Assembly (NCBI RefSeq): GCF_000233955.1
Contig: NZ_JH376605.1
Coordinates: forward strand, 113,042 to 177,041
Direction of reading: 5' to 3'
DNA: 64,000 bases
Origin: Paraprevotella clara YIT 11840
GTDB lineage: Bacteria; Bacteroidota; Bacteroidia; Bacteroidales; Bacteroidaceae
Notes under the pieces: generated by a model
What the model saw: the letters and a program-made list of their open reading frames with translations, nothing else
What the model was told of the DNA's origin: nothing
The model's database searches: none
Shown here: positions 62,342 to 64,000 of the stretch, piece after piece
How the letters are laid out: every line of letters starts with the position of its first letter
Numbering within the stretch: position 1 is the first letter of the stretch
Translations under genes and position numbers: made by a program

Positions 62342-63592
62342 TTATAAAACCAATGTCATATCACTTGTCGCCTGAATGAAAATATCCATATCTTCAAACA
62401 GTTTCTTGGGTGTTACTCTCGCATATAGCTGGGTGGTGGCCAAATTGGTATGTCCCAACATCTTGCTGATGGTTTCTATTGGTACTCCCGCTTCCAAAGT
62501 AATAAGGCTTCCGAATGTGTGCCGCCCCATGTGATAGACCAAATCGCTTTTGATTCCTGCCAAATCCCGAAGCCCTTTCATGTGTCTTCTCATGTTGGGA
62601 TGATGAATCATCGGAAACAACTCTTTCCTTTCATCGGAATGGTATTTTTCAATCAAACCGATAGCTTCCGGTAATAATTTTACATGGGCAAGATATTCGT
62701 TCTTCTTTCTCAGATATTTCAGCCATAATGCCCCATCGTCATCCATATAGATGTTGTCCCTTGTTATTGATACCGCATCCGCATATGGAACTCCCGTATA
62801 GCAAGCGAACAGGAACAAATCCCTTGCTATATTGTGTGTTACCCTTTCTTCCGGTATCTGCACATCACGTATTTTCTCAAAATCTTCCCTGCTCAGTGCA
62901 CGTGGAGGTTTCCTGTTTTCTTTCGGCAGCTTGAAGTTGGCGAAATAGCGTTTCTCGGCATGACCCTCCTTAAAAGCGATACGACAGATTTTCTTGAGGA
63001 TTGCCAGATAATGCCTTGCCGTATCAACTGCAAGACCTTTATCTTTCAGGACATATTCTTGAAATTCCCAGGCTACTTGTTCATTCAACTGTCCGAACGC
63101 CACATCTTCAGTCTTAAAACGCTTTTTAATGTATTCGCCCAAATACCTGCGAGTATAGACATAGGTGGACATGGAGGTTTTAGCCACATCAATACCGATT
63201 CTTGACCGCATATCTTTTATATGCATATCCAGTCTTTTCAGTAAAGTCATCTGGGTTTCAACACTTCCTTGAAACAATTCCTTAACCGCCATTGCATCAA
63301 ATTCGATTTTGCGTTCCAAAAGAGAGTCAAATGCGGCATTTACACCTAGTAACAGCCTGTCAATCTTGGCATTTAGCTCTACGGCTTCCTTACTCTTTCC
63401 GTTCAAACGGCTTTCACGAGGATTCCACAGTTCGGGAGTGCAGGAGATTTTACAGCTGAACTGCGCCATCGTGTTGTTTACTGTGATTCGACCCATTATC
63501 GGGGCTTTGCCCGACTTGTCCAATCCGCTCTTTTTAAGGTAGAGCAACACCTTGAATTTTTCTACTTTCATACGCTTATATTTTATGTGCAA
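62342..63592 (-). CDS. Tyrosine integrase (IntDOT-like), probably the element's active integrase
   Basis: A 416-residue intact integrase: N-terminal arm-binding domain (KVEKFKVLLYLKKSGLDKSGKAPIMGRITV by parts), core-binding domain (about 110-215), catalytic domain with box I CYTGVPYADAVS (Pro in place of the usual Arg), Lys in YLRKKNEYLAHVKLL, box II HMGRHTFGSLITLEAG and Tyr in TTQLYARVTPKK. It is at the right end of the inner element, next to attR, the typical place. It lies upstream of the frameshifted integrase with 20 bases between them. Confidence 0.9.
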   Translation of the reverse strand: MHIKYKRMKVEKFKVLLYLKKSGLDKSGKAPIMGRITVNNTMAQFSCKISCTPELWNPRESRLNGKSKEAVELNAKIDRLLLGVNAAFDSLLERKIEFDAMAVKELFQGSVETQMTLLKRLDMHIKDMRSRIGIDVAKTSMSTYVYTRRYLGEYIKKRFKTEDVAFGQLNEQVAWEFQEYVLKDKGLAVDTARHYLAILKKICRIAFKEGHAEKRYFANFKLPKENRKPPRALSREDFEKIRDVQIPEERVTHNIARDLFLFACYTGVPYADAVSITRDNIYMDDDGALWLKYLRKKNEYLAHVKLLPEAIGLIEKYHSDERKELFPMIHHPNMRRHMKGLRDLAGIKSDLVYHMGRHTFGSLITLEAGVPIETISKMLGHTNLATTQLYARVTPKKLFEDMDIFIQATSDMTLVL

Positions 63593-63679
63593 ATTTACTC
63601 GCTTTATAAGCGTTCTTTGATATGCAAAACGATGACAATCAGTGCAATATTTCGCTGTTACAAATTATTTGTTCTGCTC

Positions 63680-63831
63680 ATCGTTACCTGTTTCCTTTCG
63701 GTAACAAAGCGGCTAACGGTTTGGTAACTGAATACCTGCAATAATCTGCACTTTCTTGCTTCTCATCCATTTGGCAAAATATAGAAAATCCGCTAATTAC
63801 TAACCGAATACGTTTAATCGTTACACTGTTT
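63680..63831 (+). promoter_or_regulatory. Putative right arm-type integrase sites
   Basis: ATCGTTACCTGTT (63680-63692) is the exact inverted copy of the motif at 41829-41841. AATCGTTACACTGTTT (63816-63831) is a near copy, and two GGTAAC motifs lie between. All fall between the integrase start and attR. No gene is seen in 63593-63858. Confidence 0.5.
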
Positions 63832-63858
63832 CATTTACTTGCTTTTACTTGTTTATTC

Positions 63859-63866
63859 CACTGCTT
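63859..63866 (+). other. attR core of the inner element (CACTGCTT)
   Basis: Direct copy of the attL core (41762-41769), in the same codon phase (CAC TGC TT). Beyond it recombinase coding sequence resumes. Confidence 0.8.
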
Positions 63867-63993
63867 TCGTCACTCGTATGCGGTCATACAAATATCCTTA
63901 GGTACAGATATTTACACAGTCTCAAAGATGCTAACGCATAAGAACGTGTCCACGACTCAGATATATGCCGGTGCGCCCAGAATGGTCGCTTAA
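63859..63993 (+). pseudogene. Tyrosine recombinase, C-terminal part (split gene)
   Basis: 44 codons starting [20 protein letters not shown] and containing [17 protein letters not shown], which carry box II (Arg-His), the HKN motif and the catalytic Tyr. It has no start codon of its own. Fused to the left part at CACTGCTT, it gives an uninterrupted recombinase of about 358 residues. The last residues (GAPRMVA) fall in the right inverted repeat and are shorter than in most relatives. Confidence 0.88.
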
Positions 63994-63997
63994 TAAA
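63970..63997 (-). repeat. Right terminal inverted repeat of the outer mini-element
   Basis: Minus-strand GCGACCATTCTGGGCGCA matches GCGTTCATTTTGAGCGCC after mnmE (39631-39648). It overlaps the last codons of the recombinase. Confidence 0.45.
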
Positions 63998-64000
63998 TAC

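Larger units (their letters stand above)
41762..63866. mobile_element. 22.1-kb integrative mobilizable element inserted in a recombinase gene
   Basis: Bounded by the 8-bp direct repeat CACTGCTT, with inverted ATCGTTACCTGTT motifs near both ends. Its contents are the dptFGH/radical SAM operon, mobilization genes and candidate oriT, the SatD-DUF3307-TOTE operon and tandem integrases at the right end. It carries a relaxase but no conjugation machinery, so it would need a helper element for transfer. It is AT-richer than the core. Confidence 0.8.
39622..63997. mobile_element. Outer HTH-recombinase mini-element, split by the inner 22-kb element
   Basis: The outer unit is the four-HTH gene plus the split tyrosine recombinase gene, bounded by imperfect inverted repeats at 39631-39648 and 63972-63989. 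Without the inner element it would be only about 2.3 kb. It is inserted directly downstream of mnmE. The right boundary is close to the window end, so what follows cannot be seen. Confidence 0.5.

Noticed and set aside
39757..63956. An 11-bp inverted match GTCGTGGACAC (39757-39767) / GTGTCCACGAC (63946-63956) as element ends
   Set aside because: Matches of this length are expected many times by chance in 64 kb. The right copy lies in conserved recombinase codons (NVSTT), and the positions are not symmetric relative to the inverted repeats.
39586..64000. Presence of a full conjugation (Tra) module or complete Dnd modification genes
   Set aside because: Both were looked for among all frames of the accessory region. 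Only mobilization genes and dptFGH were found, so the inner element is described as mobilizable and the dpt set as lacking its modification half in this window.
1..64000. tRNA and rRNA genes
   Set aside because: No cloverleaf-like or rRNA-like sequence was noticed by reading. A dedicated scan was not possible, so short RNA genes could have been missed.

Overview
The window is chromosomal DNA from a Bacteroidales bacterium (Bacteroidaceae/Prevotellaceae-like). The evidence is the set of core genes (ftsK-lolA-trxB, rplU-rpmA, serS, a fused NfnAB-type oxidoreductase, mnmE), recurrent Bacteroidetes -7 boxes of the form TAnnTTTG, and Bacteroidetes-type mobile genes (MobA/MobB, DUF3408, IntDOT-like integrases). 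Positions 1 to about 39.6 kb are GC-richer core genome. From about 39.6 kb to the end the DNA is visibly AT-richer and accessory.

Core part. A minus-strand operon (DUF5063 protein, DEDD exonuclease, RlmI-like methyltransferase) ends at a putative small RNA with its own terminator. Divergently, ftsK, a lolA-like gene and trxB run into rplU-rpmA. Then come a CorC/HlyC-type membrane protein, an AspT/YidE-type transporter, a small secreted protein, serS, the NfnAB fusion, an AAA ATPase, a DUF486 protein, a TtcA-like enzyme, two tandem GH43 lipoproteins and a DnaQ-like exonuclease. From 21.1 to 32.2 kb lies a minus-strand efflux-type operon (TolC, HlyD, three paralogous FtsX/MacB permeases, one intact ATPase and one 42-codon ATPase deletion relic). 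Divergent to it are a sigma-54 response regulator and its histidine kinase. The shared intergenic region carries a near-consensus -24/-12 promoter in front of tolC and two GTGC-N6-GCAC dyads 21 bp apart, so the two-component pair probably controls the efflux operon. A beta-propeller-like exported protein, a nucleoside phosphorylase, a GAF/fRMsr protein and mnmE close the core part.

Accessory part. Just after mnmE is a small element made of a four-HTH protein and a tyrosine recombinase. The recombinase gene is split: its N-terminal 316 codons are at 40.8-41.8 kb and its last 44 codons are at 63.86-63.99 kb. Between them sits a 22.1-kb integrative mobilizable element flanked by the 8-bp repeat CACTGCTT. 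Joining the two repeats restores the recombinase reading frame exactly (FHC-FRH box). The inner element carries two conflict modules. One is an operon of Xre regulator, radical SAM protein, dptF, dptG and dptH: the phosphorothioation-dependent restriction genes, with no dnd modification genes in the window. The other is an operon of SatD-like protein, DUF3307 membrane protein and TOTE-type primase-helicase, whose promoter is preceded by a 29-bp-spaced operator array. It also carries mobilization genes (MobA, MobB and a coiled-coil membrane protein), a hairpin cluster that looks like oriT, two excisionase-like HTH proteins and two tandem IntDOT-like integrases, one of them frameshifted.

Limits: all names come from motif and family recognition by reading the sequence. 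No database search, alignment or folding program was run.
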